From Dryococelus australis (lineage: Eukaryota > Arthropoda > Insecta > Phasmatodea > Phasmatidae), in contig CM057009.1 of the NCBI GenBank assembly GCA_029891345.1, positions 299,809,466 through 299,873,465 on the forward strand: a stretch of DNA of 64,000 nt, read 5' to 3'. How positions within the stretch are numbered: position 1 is the first letter of the stretch; each line of letters starts with the position of its first letter. Shown here in pieces: positions 21,401 to 33,445 of this stretch. The notes under the pieces were generated by a model. It saw only the letters and a list, made by a program, of their open reading frames with translations, was not told where the DNA came from and ran no database searches. Made by a program: the position numbers and the translations under genes.

Positions 21401-24400
21401 CATTCCATTCGCGTCGCACGAAAGCATGCGACAAAAAACGGCCCGACTAAAAATACGCCGTGCACGACGCTAATTTTGTCCGTCCGATGGAGAAGTTTGT
21501 CGTTCCGGCAGAGAATGGGTAGTGGGGATGAACGACTTGTAGCCGTTTTGACAAAATATTCGTTGGTGAATGATTCAATAGTATCGTAAGCTAAATATAG
21601 GCAAATTTACTTGAATAGAAGGATAAGACTTTGGTATGTGCATCCTTCCATGTTTCCTTTTCACCATGGGGAAAAGCAACACTACTGCACTAAACTCATT
21701 CGTCCATGCGACAGGACTGGTGTCGAAAAGCGATTGGCATCACTGCAATGGCCGCTACTTGGGCGGTTGCAGGAAAGTTCCCATTCGTCGCCATCTACAC
21801 TGTCGCGTCGTTTGACTTCCCTTGCCTGTACGTTTTCTGTACATGACAACTCGATTCACAATACATCGATGTGGCCTCCACGTACGGCAGTACATATATG
21901 CTCTTTATTCTTCATTTGTATTTATAAAACGCATGACTTTATGCCACATGTTTACACACGACACCTGTCGGATGTATGGAAGCATCCTTAAGCATCTGAC
22001 GTTACGTTTCTGTTCCTTTAACGAAATCATCGATGCACAATACAAACATGCAAGTTAAGGTTCGGGCAATTGTAAAACCGATTTTCCATTCTTGGTAAAA
22101 CTGTAAATCTTGTTACGTCAATAATAATATATCGCCACATAATGTATTTTATGTACCTGTCCCAAAAAATAATAATTAGCCTTTATAATAAAATTCCCTT
22201 TTAAATAATTAAAAATTATATGTTGTTCGCTTTGTTCGTTTGTGTTTGTCTCTTTTTTTTCAAATGACTTTCGTCTGACAATAATTTTATTTACACAAGA
22301 CAATGTCACTATGAGCTCAATACACTGAAACAAATATCGCCTTAAAAATAAACAAAAAAACTTATTCCTTCCACCTGACCTCTGGCTGATATTGCAAAAT
22401 GACTGCTTGAGCATGATTTCAAGTTTCCAACCTTACATGATTTCAAGTTTCCAACCTTACGCAACTCTGGTCAGTTACTTGATATGTGCCGTCTCCAATC
22501 GCTCAATGAAACGCCACCTCTCAAGCAAATACGGGTGTCCAGTGTGTTGCCTGCCAATGCAGGCATCCCTCTACAACCTTCGAAGATTAGTGCAATAATT
22601 TCTTCAGTGTGGTTGACCTCAACGCGTTTCACTAAAGCGGCAATATTTCAAAAATGCGTAAACTTTGACTTCAAGCATCGAAAACCGGTAAAAAGTGTTA
22701 GGGGGTTAGGATGTTTTCGTTGCGATAATAATTTGACAATTCCAAAACTTGTGAAGGGGGATGATTTTACAAACCATATTTTCTGAGGTTAAAGACCTTT
22801 TAAGAATTAAACCTCATCCAACAATACGTTGTTTGATCTCACGTAGCATCTCATATTTTTAAATAAACTCGTCAAAAAACATCTTACTTCAGGGGCGCAG
22901 AACTTTTTCAGTGATCACTTTAAACCGTCAGTTGCATCGCGTTTTCTGTCTCGTTTAAATGGATGGTGAGCTTTTGAGAGACAGGATTCATTTACACCTC
23001 AGATTCTCTCAGCAGTAAGAAATAGCTGCTGTATGTTTATCTAAGCGAATCATGAAATAGATTAACAATGTGTTGTTTTAATGTAATTGCTCGACCAATG
23101 CATGTATTTCATAGTTTCCTTAGTAAGAGTTGAAGACGCCATCGCACGAAGCTGCGAATAGAATATTTTCCCACCGCTCATTTGGTTCTGCTAAAAGGAC
23201 GGTTGGGATTATTTCTTGCTGCCATTTCAAAAAGCTAGTTCCCTCAGGTTTGGCTTTGTAAGGGAAAAAAATCTAGTACACATTTATAAGCAGTAGTCCA
23301 CTTATTGTAACTACATGTTATATTTGGCATCAGCAGTGAGAAAGCTGCCTATGAACACCGTGTTTGTATTTCAGCGGTTCCTTTTTTTTCTTTTATTATT
23401 TTCTTTCAAATAGTAACAAACATAGAGCGATCTCTTAAGATAATGTCTTAAATGCCACAAGTAAATCACAGCAAGATGAGCAGGTATATTTATATGCGTG
23501 ATATTTAAAATATCTGTGAATTGTCTAAGAACATAGAATTATACTATTGATGGTATTCATGTACCCTCAGCTCAAGAATGTTTTTTTTTCGAGTGTTGTT
23601 CTGTTATTGTGTCTGTGTTCGAGATTATTACGCATAAACCTGTCAGTGCAGACTTTCATCTAAGGTTTATTTTTTGCTATACTAATAGCTCAGGTCAGCT
23701 GGCGTATGTCAAACAATTTTACGTCGGTGATATGGGCACTACAGGATCTGCTGAATAACGGTGGTTAGCATCAATATTGTATACTTTTATACAGCTCATA
23801 TACTAATAATGCCCCTACAGAAGCAAGGTGCAAAATAGATATAATACCTCCTTTCATTTGCTAGCAATAGAAGCTATATACCCTCCGGAAATGCATCATT
23901 AAATCTTCCACAAATGTCCAGTGTCTATATACACGCACGTGACAACTTAACGTGCTGAAGAACTGTCATCTTGGGAATTTCATATTCACTGGCCGCAGCA
24001 TTGAGTGATAGGGTTCGCTCAATTACTGAAATCACAGCCATCTATAGTGATTCTCTCGACCACTGACATCTACTAGTCTTTCTCTTAAATTCTCATTCTA
24101 TCCGGCCTCGAATGAAAAGCATACCGTAAATATGTAAATTTACAATAACTGAGGCCCATTACAATAAATATAAGTTTGAAATACACAATTAATAACACTG
24201 GCAAAGGTAAACTGATTTTACGTTAAATTCATGACTCTTTCAAATTGGCATGTTAGCTATATACCATAAATGTTTTTGCCACTTAAAAAAAATATATATA
24301 AAAAATTGTATTCACTTTTACACAGTCACGTTTGTTAATTGAAAAAGATTTGCAACGAATGAAGACTTCTAACCAAATTGGTACGTCCATAAACACCAAT

Positions 24401-24733
24401 TAGTTGTAAAATAATTTAACATCCTCCGGAATTCAGTTGTCTGTGCCTTTGGGCCTACATGCTGACTCATCGCGACTTGTTAAAGGGGTTTGATGGAAAA
24501 TATTCAGTTTAATCGGGGGAATTGCAAATTTTTTGTATCGTAGTATTTATCTACGATAGTTAATTTATAGTTATGTTTTTTTCAACAAAGGTTAGAACAA
24601 TGAGTGAAAAAAAAAACACAATTTTTACAGTTAAAGAAATTGCGTAATACAATATATATTTAATGAATATATATAATGACAAATTTTATGATTATCGATA
24701 ATTACATTTTCGTATCGTGGGTACGTACTTAAA
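21401..24733. other. AT-rich stretch, no gene; 24-bp tandem duplication
   Basis: A 24-bp unit (ATGATTTCAAGTTTCCAACC followed by TTAC) is perfectly duplicated at 22413-22436 and 22437-22460. Several 60-130 codon frames (for example 21611-21991) lack motifs or splice context and are not supported. Confidence 0.45.
22413..22460 (+). repeat. 24-bp perfect tandem duplication
   Basis: Two adjacent identical 24-bp copies, a recent slippage or repair duplication. Confidence 0.95.
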
Positions 24734-25152
24734 GGCTGTTCACGATATAGTGAACACTTTAGAAATGAACCTGAGAAAAATTTCACTGCCCCTGCATGCA
24801 AATATTTTAATGGGCGCACTGAGTGACATTCGCCCAGTCCAGTTGGTAACGATGAATAGAAAGTAGTTCTATATCTTAATGTTGAGCAAAAATTGTCACG
24901 TAACCGTTTGTGATAACCTAAAATTGTTTCTTTCTCTTTCGGTTTTTTTTAAATGTGCACAAGTGTAAAAAGTATTAGATTTGTACAGTATTTCTTTTCT
25001 AATAATCATACCGTTTCATTTAACCGACGTACGAATAAAGTGATGGGATCGATGACAATGTAAATTTTACATAAGGCGGAGGGATACACAACGTGCATAC
25101 AAGTAGATCTTAAGCAGTATTGTCAAAAGTGCTCATTTTACCACGAACAGCC
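24734..25152 (-). mobile_element. TIR family M, long-interior copy (419 bp), reverse orientation
   Basis: Left end GGCTGTTCACGATATAGTGA, right end AAGTGCTCATTTTACCACGA then ACAGCC. Interior words match the inverse of the copy at 48873: TGCAAATATTTTAATGGGCG, CACTGAGTGACAT, GAATAAAGTGATGGG, ACATAAGGCGGAGGGATACA and GTAGATCTTAAGCAG. Non-coding. Divergence from the other copies suggests intermediate age. Confidence 0.85.
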
Positions 25153-25576
25153 TATACCTGTATTGGCTAGCCTTTCAACCGAGGCTACTGTCTTGCCCCA
25201 CTGACGAGTGTAATGGCCTACGCCGCAAAGTCGGTCCCGCCAATAATGTTTCTATCGTCATATTATTACGTCGTTATCTCGAAAAGTTGGTAAACCGCAC
25301 TTTTTTATGTAAACATTTTTTTTCGTATGGTTCCATTTTCATGCAGGATGTGTCAGATAAAAATATCCTATAACTCGCCAAAATATCATCAGAAACCGTG
25401 GGAGACAATACTCGCGTTATAGACACGCGATACACACACGCTGATTCCAGTAGCACCTACATTCATTTGAAAATGGCAGTTTTATTTAATTCGATACAAT
25501 CTTGTCCCGTGTATCGTCTTGCTCCTTCATCCTCTTCTACACTAAAACAAACTTAAATTGTTATTTTCATAAAGTA
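25153..25576. other. Short stretch between two TIR elements
   Basis: No gene seen. The minus frame at 25274-25456 is motif-free. Confidence 0.5.
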
Positions 25577-26129
25577 AAGCTGGACTCACAACCATCCGTT
25601 TCATCCGTGAGTCGCCCGTCCGTCCGTCCGTCGCTCACGTGATCTTCAACCAATCGCAGGACAACTTTTTTTGCTATCCGTCAATCCGTCAAATATATCT
25701 CAAACTTTAACATTCGACAGACGGACGGACGGGCCACCGCCTTGTAATATCGTTCCTTGAACATGGCTGTCGGAAAACTGTCATTTGTTTATGTGTCTGA
25801 ATAGTTTCTTTTTAAATACACAAGGCAGTGAAGTTGTTTACTTTTTCACATTTCACCTTTGAATTGGAATGTAGATAACCTGTACATTTTCGGAGGAAAT
25901 GCTAATGAATTACGTTAGGGAAAAAGAATATGTCTATTAAATTCATTAAAAAACATTTGACTGGGCGCGAGAAAGTTGGTGTTGTTGGATGGTGACACTG
26001 AACATTTTCTGGCCTAACGGATCAACGGACGACGGACTGTTGTGAGTCGCTATCAAATGAAGGACGGGAAAAATCGACGGATGACTGACTGACGGACGGG
26101 CGACTGACGGAAGGTTGTGAGTCAAGCTT
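25577..26129. mobile_element. TIR element with CCGT-rich ends (553 bp), TA-flanked
   Basis: The left end AAGCTGGACTCACAACCATC and the right end, inverse of AAGCTTGACTCACAACCTTC, are imperfect TIRs continuing for about 60 bp through GTCGCCCGTCCGTCC arrays. TA flanks both sides (25575-25576 and 26130-26131). It contains CACGTGAT and CCAATCGCAGG words but no long ORF, so it is a non-autonomous element. Ends built of repeated CCGT/GACGG tetramers may be multiple transposase-binding sites (inference). Confidence 0.85.
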
Positions 26130-27240
26130 TAGTTTCAAACTGGGCATTTGTTACTACAAAATTAAAATATTTAATTCATTTGGGAGAGGAGCCAATAGTT
26201 GCTTTAACAAAAGCAACATTCAGCACGGACTCTTTAAATGTACGTATTTTGACACTGAGTTTTCTTTTACATACAACACATCCTACATTTTCCTTACAAA
26301 ATGGAGCAGCTTTCGTGTAGTATTTTAAGGAGCCAAACATTTAAAACACTGAACCCATTCTGACTGAGATATTTCATTGCAGCCAATTTCTAAATATTCA
26401 TCAGAGCAATTTAAAACATTTCGTCAGATGAAATTTCTGGTTTCTTGTTGGCCAATTTCAGATGCTTGTTAGATAAAGGACATGATTTAGGTTATAGTTG
26501 CAGAGATGTTTCTATAGATTAGGCTTACGCATAATAGGTTTTACTTTCTGTTTAACCATTTCGGTTTTAAATGTTTTCTTTTTTGATAATGTGGCTGGTA
26601 GGTTCATAGCAAAGCCTTCTTCTTTACGACGAACATGATTTATCCTTATATTCTATCCTGATGACGGCTTAGATGAGTGACATTCTGAATATGCAGTTCG
26701 ATGGTGCCATTTGGTTGACTCCTACTTCTGAACAATTTTTCCTGAATGCATTGGCGACGTCATAAAGCCATCGAGGAATTGCTGTAACTCTTGTTGAACA
26801 TCTTGCTTCACATGCGTACGAAAAACGCTTCACTCGTTGACTATAAAATGTACGTTATATCACTGTTACCTACGTTTAAATACTGTGGACACCTTTGAAC
26901 GCGAACACGACTAGTGTCTAGTGTACCATTTATCACCCCGTAACACTATCCAAATATTACGTTACACATTGTTCCTTTTGTACATATGTCGTCTACTTCG
27001 GACGCTCTTTTATCTAATTCAACTTTTCTCACTTCAGAGAGAGAAATAAATGATCGATAAGGGCGACATATGTACAAGCTGCAAATGCACCATCTCCTCT
27101 ACGTGCAAAGATCTGAATTGGTGCAAAAGCTCTAGTTCCTGGTACTGGAAAGTGTGGTACTTTTATAAGGCACCCTGTATCTTTATTAATGGAAAATTTG
27201 TATCAAAATTCAGTGAAATTCTCTAGAACATTTTCGTAGA
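26130..27240 (-). pseudogene. Decayed coding-like tract of unknown family
   Basis: Several minus-strand pieces read smoothly despite breaks. At about 27230-27060 a piece contains GCLIKVPHFPVPGTRAFAPI and then ARRGDGAFAACTYVAL. At about 26810-26680 a piece contains IPRWLYDVANAFRKNCSEVG. At about 26640-26515 a piece contains FAMNLPATLSKKKTFKTEMV. At 26360-26135 a piece contains CKENVGCVVCKRK. Stops and frame changes separate them. The order and shared strand suggest one ancient gene, element or host, cut on its C-terminal side by the 553-bp TIR element. I do not recognise the family. Chance is possible, since no single piece exceeds about 50 codons. Confidence 0.35.
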
Positions 27241-29960
27241 GTAATTTAAAACATAGCAAGTAAGTGGCGTTTTAATATAAAAAATAATTTTGCAAGTAAT
27301 GTTTGCAGTAGGTGAGCTGAACTAGATGTTTTTTAGAAGACCAATGTACAGTGAGTTTTTTTTTTTTTTGTATTTTCAATTCACGGCTAATTCGTACTTT
27401 TTTGAAGCCCTGCTGTAATTATACTTTTGGTTACCGATTACGTAGGCCCTATCCTTACGCAACACGTAAACATAAAAACTGCCTTGTGACTTCTACGTTT
27501 TAACAGTTAAATACTTTGTTTACTGTGTACAGCTGTTCAAATATGTCTGCCATATTTGAAAACCATTACGTACGAATGTTCACAATTTAGACCTATGACC
27601 ATATTTAGGTCTGCTTTATGACTTTTTAAGAATGAGTGTATTGACGATAGTTCTTACAGTTATTTATTTACATTGTTAACATAATTGTTATACGCGATAT
27701 TTTCCACGATTATGTTTAACTCTGTTACAACTGTGGGGGGAAAGAACTGTAGTATTTAACCTCTTGTTAATGATGTGTGTTGGGGAATTTCGTTAAAATG
27801 ACGGCCCCAGGTTGAAACAAATATTTTTTAAAGCAGCAACCAATCCAACGAAAAAGACAAATTCAGACACGCAACTCGTGTCTTTATTTTTTGTACATAG
27901 CAGCGCTAAACGTAAAAGATAGTGGTAGACTAGACGGATATTTGATAAATGTGCATGTTAGGAGCATTTAGAGGTAAAAGTCGGGAACCTAATTTTTTAA
28001 TATAATTAATGTAAGCTGAATTCGATTAGCCCGGTTCCCAAGCTGAATTATTGTTTTTCATATTTTAGCAAGCGTAAACAAAATGACCTTCAAATTGCAC
28101 TATACTGGCAGTTAAATTATATTCTTAAGTACATGTACACTATCTCTTATGCCTTAATGTGCAATCTGAAGCTCTGCTGGACTCAACATTTGTTATACGT
28201 TGTTGTTTTACACCTGTGGCTGTTCTCTGTTTATTTATAATAATACTATTACTGTTATTATATTATATTGTGGCTTCTCAAAACGACGATCAATCCAGTA
28301 GTTTTCTTGGCGAGTTATTCGCCTGCGGACTTCAGCTTGTGCATATTTAACTTTATAGTAAGCATAAACAAAATTGCCGGCCAAACTGTGCACTCTACTT
28401 ACAATATGCTATAACCTTCTGTCCATGTACTATGCATCGTAATACTTAACGTGTAGTTCTGGTGGTATCTATTGATGGATTTGTAAAACACACATTTCGT
28501 GTCAATTTGCCAGGAAGCCAGATCCCTAAATTGCCAGCTATGAAAGCTTATCCGAAGATAACAGTATCTATACAGGGAAGCAAAGGATAAACAAATATAT
28601 AAACTGATTCGTTATGTGCCTCAAGGTTTCATAACTTTTACAAAGACATAATGGAGTGCCTATAGCGGGAGTCCAGGTAGCAGAAGAGGATGATGGCTGA
28701 ACATTACTAAATCCTGACTTTTCCTGTTATTTTATTTGAGTTCTCTGATATGGGTAAATCGTTTTTACATGTTAAGCATTGCTTTGGGTAACTTTAGGCA
28801 AATGTTTAAATTGTGTGTTGTGAAAATATTACGGACGTACAAAAATCACTTTTTCACTGTTTTATGATGACATTCCTTTTTCCAAGTTTTGCCGATTGTG
28901 TATTTTACTGCACCATTACGCAATAATATTAACTTCCGATTTATATAATAGCAGATGCGTAGGAAATAGGCCACAATAAAAATAGCACCGGAATATTACT
29001 TAATGCTTTCTATAACAAATTGTATATTTTCTGATTTTCAAATAAATATTATTAGTGTGCAATTAAAAAATATTTGTTATGTCCACAAATGATTTATTAT
29101 AATGAATTTTACTGACACCAATTAATTTTAACTCGCTACAGCGAGAAAGGGCTTCAGTCCACAAAGTAAAATTTTTTTATGAGGAACCATAAGCCTTATG
29201 GAAATACCACTATATGCTATAATTAAGTAAAAATAAAAAATGCCTAATATAAATATATTGTTATCATATTTTTACAATGTGGAACTACTTTATAAATCAG
29301 TTTTGTTTAGTTTTCTCAAAATGATGCTTATGAGATTGATGTCCTTTCTCTATGAGCTGATTCAATTAATTTATTAGGTTTTTGAAGAATAATAATCTGC
29401 TATTGTCATTTTTTCCTCGGAGTACTGTTTCGCATGAATACGAAAAATGTGTAATATGTCAAAAATATAAAATACAAATAATTTCCTACTCTTTAACGCT
29501 ATTGAAGCTGCCCAAGTGCCAATAATTATGGTTTTATATTTCTTGGATTTTTAAAATTTGTGTTAATGTGAAACAGATAGAGATTATATTTATAAGACTA
29601 ACTAATGTATCTAAGGGGTTAATAAGTTTATTCTCTACGTAAAACAATTTTAAATGTGCAATTTACAGATTTAGATACAGCGTGAAATCATTTTTGATGT
29701 CACCAAAATTACATACACAATTTTTTTGCAGTTTTCGTGTAGTATTATTTTATGGTTATAACAAAAATTAAATTTAAACTTCAGATGAGCCACGTGTAGG
29801 ATTTAATATAAAATATTGCAACATACAATTCCTAACTACTACAATAATATATAATACACTTAAATCATAATTTGTGTCCAAATAAATTTCAAAAACTTAT
29901 ATGTAAAGAAATTTTAAATATCCCTCAAAATATATATAAAAAAAAAAAGTGTTAACTTAT
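27241..29960. other. Very AT-rich stretch, no gene
   Basis: Many TAA/TTA words, A and T runs and no recognisable frame. The plus frame at 28159-28350 is a Leu/Ile-rich artefact of T-rich DNA. Confidence 0.55.
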
Positions 29961-30210
29961 TTTCTTACAGATTTAATATCTGATATTAAAATGGTGTCGA
30001 AACCTGAACTCGGGGTCGTCGGAAGTCGAATGTCAGACCCGCTTTTGTTATGCGGGAACCGCACAGGCTCATGTAGTTCCGACGACTTCGCGGCAATTTC
30101 AACACTGGAAGCTTCCGTAGTCGTAATCAGGACAGGATTTGACTGGAAAATCTCACGTTCATGCCACGCGGTCTAAGACGTGCTTTTGACTTACAAAAAA
30201 AAAAAAAAAA
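29961..30210 (+). other. Candidate 3' exon or retroposed segment with A-run
   Basis: A strong acceptor (TTAACTTATTTTCTTACAG, ending at 29970) leads into a GC-richer segment. It is open in only one phase (two leading bases) up to TAA near 30174; a run of 16 adenines follows near 30194. The translation includes KMVSKPELGVVGSRMSDPLL, which I do not recognise. Either a terminal coding exon or a retroposed insert with an A tail fits; no donor or upstream exon was found. Confidence 0.25.
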
Positions 30211-30489
30211 CTCCTGTGATACGTAATGCGTCATGACACGTTGCGAAGTTCCTTTGTCCATGCGCTCCTTTATTCTTGGAAATACCACGTGTGTATGGAA
30301 CCGTGTAGCAATGCAAATATTTTTCTTAAAACGATTGTGTTTCACGAACTCGAAGAAGGCAAGAGCACGTTCAAGAAGATTCGATACTGTAATGGTTTAT
30401 CGACCACACTGCTTGAGTATCTGTGCGAAGGCATTGAACTTGCATCGAGCATTTTCGCCGTTCAGTGTCCAATTAAAGAATCCTACTTT

Positions 30490-31181
30490 CGTTTTAGTAG
30501 TAAACATTCTGTAGCCGAAATAATTCCAGTTGGGTACTTTACTTTCACTCGTGGTTCCGGTTGGAATATTGCAACACAGAAAAAAGTCTCGCGTTGTGGC
30601 AACAGTGTCAGTGTTACTACAACATTAATTTTTGTTGTGAGCCGTTGTGTACTTTGTGTATATTGTTGTAGAACCGTACTTGTTGTTAAGGTTTACAGGG
30701 GGGGGGGGTGTCCCCTCATGAGTAGAGCATCTGGGGTAAATAAATATAAGAAACTATGTAACTATATGGCTATATAATAAAACATCTGGAGAGTACATAA
30801 AATACTCTAAGGTAGGGGGGGCATTGTTAATTTTACTCTCTCCGCTACCTTACTCAGAGCTACGTTAGTATATTGTGAAGGATCCGAAGGCTAATGAAAC
30901 ATATAGTTTCTTATATTTATTTACCACACATGCTATACTCATGAGATATATACCCCCCCCCCCCTCCGACCACCGTAAACCTTAACAACAAGTACTGTTT
31001 TACAACAATATAAACAAAGTACACAACGGCTCACAACAAAAAATTAATGTTGTAATAGCGTTGATACTGTTGCCACAACACGAGACTCTTTTCTGTGTTG
31101 CAATATTCCAACCGGACACACGAGTGAAAATAAGACAGACAACTGGAATGATTTCGGTTACATAATTTCCACTACTAAAAC
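30490..31181. repeat. Long inverted duplication (arms about 271 and 282 bp, about 140-bp centre)
   Basis: The left arm 30490-30760 and right arm 30900-31181 are inverse copies with few differences. Landmarks on the left are GTTTTAGTAG, TTCACTCGTG, GGTTGGAATATTGCAACACA, GTTGTGAGCCGTTGTGTACT, TACTTGTTGTTAAGGTTTAC, an 11-G run and TAAATAAATATAAGAAACTA; each appears inverted on the right (12-C run at 30953-30964). The centre has a further short inverted pair (TCTAAGGTAG against CTACCTTACT). The arms would form a long hairpin when transcribed. It is either a foldback element or an inverted duplication; no target duplication was noted. Confidence 0.92.
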
Positions 31182-32874
31182 ATGGCCTGAGTCCTGCTTA
31201 CCGGGGTTTGGGCAATGCGAGTCCCGGTTGCGGCAACTGACTATCCTGATCACTGCCCGTGAGTGGTGCCATGTCCAGGCAGGCCATCTCAATTAAGGCA
31301 TGTTCACGCTATCGTTAACAGCCGTCGGTAACTAATGTTGCTGATAATGTAAGATAATGTTAAGCTATTAATGTTACTGTAACATTAAGTACTTCTGTGA
31401 CAACATTACCTCCTTACTGTACTGGCAACAAAAAGGTGGTGTTTGTGTTGTGGCAAAATACAGTCAGTGTTGCGGCAAGACAACTTTTGTGTTGAGGCAA
31501 AACAAATGTTGTGTTTCATTGACGTTAACGTTTACGTTTTTTTTTTTTTTTTCCTTTAAGCAAATATTGCGGTGTAAAATAAATTCAGCACGGTTATTTT
31601 GTCACAAAGAGAAATATTGCCAACCAATAAGAACGACGGCAGGCCGGGGAATCGAAACCATGCCCTGTGTGATAACGCACTCCACGTCACAGAACCCGAC
31701 GCCCTGCGAGCATTTTTCTTGCATGGTTGTTGTAGTTTTATCTAAGTGACGTCATCGAGCTCAAGTTGGACCAACTTGCAAACAAATTCGCAATGCAACA
31801 AGCGAACTGAAGATCTGCCGCAGAGGGGCCGGGGTGCGAACCTGCGACCCCTCGACAAGTCGGCCACCCTACCCCTGAACTATTGGTAGCAGGGCTAACT
31901 GCGTTATCTTGACGTGTCTAACTAAAGCTAGTATTGTACGTGTTGAATGCAACATATCTACAAACTGCAGTTATCTTTCGTTAGGTGCATATAATTTATG
32001 TTCTATAAATATATGCGTAATTGGCACACCTAAACTGCTTTGCAAGGCTTGCAATCTGGTCTATGTTACATTTAGTTTTAAAATTATGATTTAAAATTTA
32101 AAGACATTGGTTTCATTTTACGTGGTGTTCGTTGTTCATTACGATCCGTGATTTTTACAACGCCAAGTCAGTATAATATTGTGTTGGTTGGACATTTCTT
32201 TAATGCAGTAACACCAAATATTTTGTTCTGCCTGTTTATTTAAGCGTAATACATCTTTTGGTTGCGGCAGCGTAACTTATAGGCTTTGTTAACATTAACA
32301 CTTCAACAGGAAGTTCGCATTACAGGAATATAAGACTTTGTAAATTAACTAACTTTTTCGTAACATTATTAATGTTATTACGGCATAAACGATTAAAGAA
32401 ATACCTTAATAGTATTTTTTTTTGTTGCAGCAAGATTATACACATTTCTGCGAAGAAACGGCAATCAGTGATGGCCTATTCCTTTTTGCTACCCTAGAGG
32501 CCCCGAATTGTTGTCTATAACTCACGAGATTCCCAGAAAGTACCGTTACTCGATAGTATGAAATTACTTGTTATTTTCGCAAATACTTCCGTGAAATCGC
32601 GACGGACACCGAACTCGCTGCAGCGCATTTCTAGCCCGAGATGGGTGGATCGGGCGTTCGACGCACCCAGATCTTACGTACAATAACAGGTGGGGTCGTA
32701 CACAGGAATCGAGCCGACAATACCTCGGCTGCAACCCAAGAACGCTACCCTTCCAACAGGGGCTCGCCAAAGATGCAAGGTCCAGTTGGCCTCGCGCTCG
32801 TGTTGGCCGAGCCCCTGCGAGCAACCGCGCTATAAATGTCACATCAACGACCACTCACATTAAGGGCCGTTCAC
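31182..32874. other. Stretch with several old tRNA-like inserts, no gene
   Basis: B-box-like words on the minus strand occur near 31638 (inverse of GGTTTCGATTCCCCGG), 31832 (inverse of GGTTCGCACCCCGG, with A-box-like TTCAGGGGTAG near 31877) and 32705 (inverse of GGCTCGATTCC with GGGTAGCG near 32755). These look like remains of at least two tRNA-derived SINE families other than the tRNA-Gly type. No coding exon recognised. TAATGTTA/TTAACATT words are frequent near 31330-31400 and 32290-32390. Confidence 0.4.
31810..31890 (-). mobile_element. tRNA-derived SINE head or tRNA pseudogene
   Basis: The minus strand reads AGTTCAGGGGTAGGGTGGCC (A-box region) and GTCGCAGGTTCGCACCCC (T-arm with B box). 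The acceptor-stem ends do not pair well, so it is not an intact tRNA gene. Confidence 0.5.
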
Positions 32875-33445
32875 AGTAAAGTGTGCACTTTTAAATTCAA
32901 CCCTTGAAAAATGTCACTGTCCTTGCCTGCGCGTAGTTCAAACAAGCAGATCTACTGGCATGCGCACAGTAAAGTTGGTTACTATGGAGGGAAAGTAGTT
33001 CCATATCTCAATGTTGAATTAAAAGTGCTCGGAAAAAATTTGGTAATACTAAAATCAACCCTTGAAAAATGTCACTGTCCTTACCTGCGCGTAGTTCAAA
33101 CAAGCAGATCTACTGGATTGCGCACAGTAAAGTTGGTAACTATGGAGGGAATGTAGTTCCATATCTCAATGTTGAATTGAAAGTGTTCGGAAAAAATTTG
33201 GTAATACTAAAATGATTCATTTTTCAATTCCGAATTTCAAAAATACATATAAGTGTACGGGTTATTAAGTTTGTAAAATATTTACTTTTAAAATAATTTT
33301 ACAGTTTCACTTTACTTACGGACGAATAAAGTGATCAGGTCCTCGGCAATGTTAATTTTACATTTGGTGGAAGGATACGCACAGTGTGCTTACAAGTAGA
33401 TCTTAAGCAGAGCTTTTCAAAGTGCTTATTTTACCGTGAAAATTA
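32875..33445 (-). mobile_element. TIR family M, long-interior copy with internal tandem duplication (571 bp)
   Basis: Left end GGCCGTTCACAGTAAAGTGT, right end AAGTGCTTATTTTACCGTGA. The interior matches the copy at 24734 (GGACGAATAAAGTGATCAGG, CTTACAAGTAGATCTTAAGC). Unlike the others, a 158-bp segment (32897-33054) is repeated directly at 33055-33212 with a few differences, enlarging the element. Non-coding. Confidence 0.85.
32897..33212 (+). repeat. Two-unit 158-bp tandem duplication inside a TIR element
   Basis: Both units begin TCAACCCTTGAAAAATGTCA and end TTGGTAATACTAAAA. Differences are few, so the duplication is younger than the insertion. Confidence 0.95.

Noticed and set aside
30226-30777. 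183-codon plus-strand open frame, the longest in the window
   Set aside because: Its second half lies in the left arm of the inverted duplication and runs through a G11 tract; the first half has no recognisable motif.
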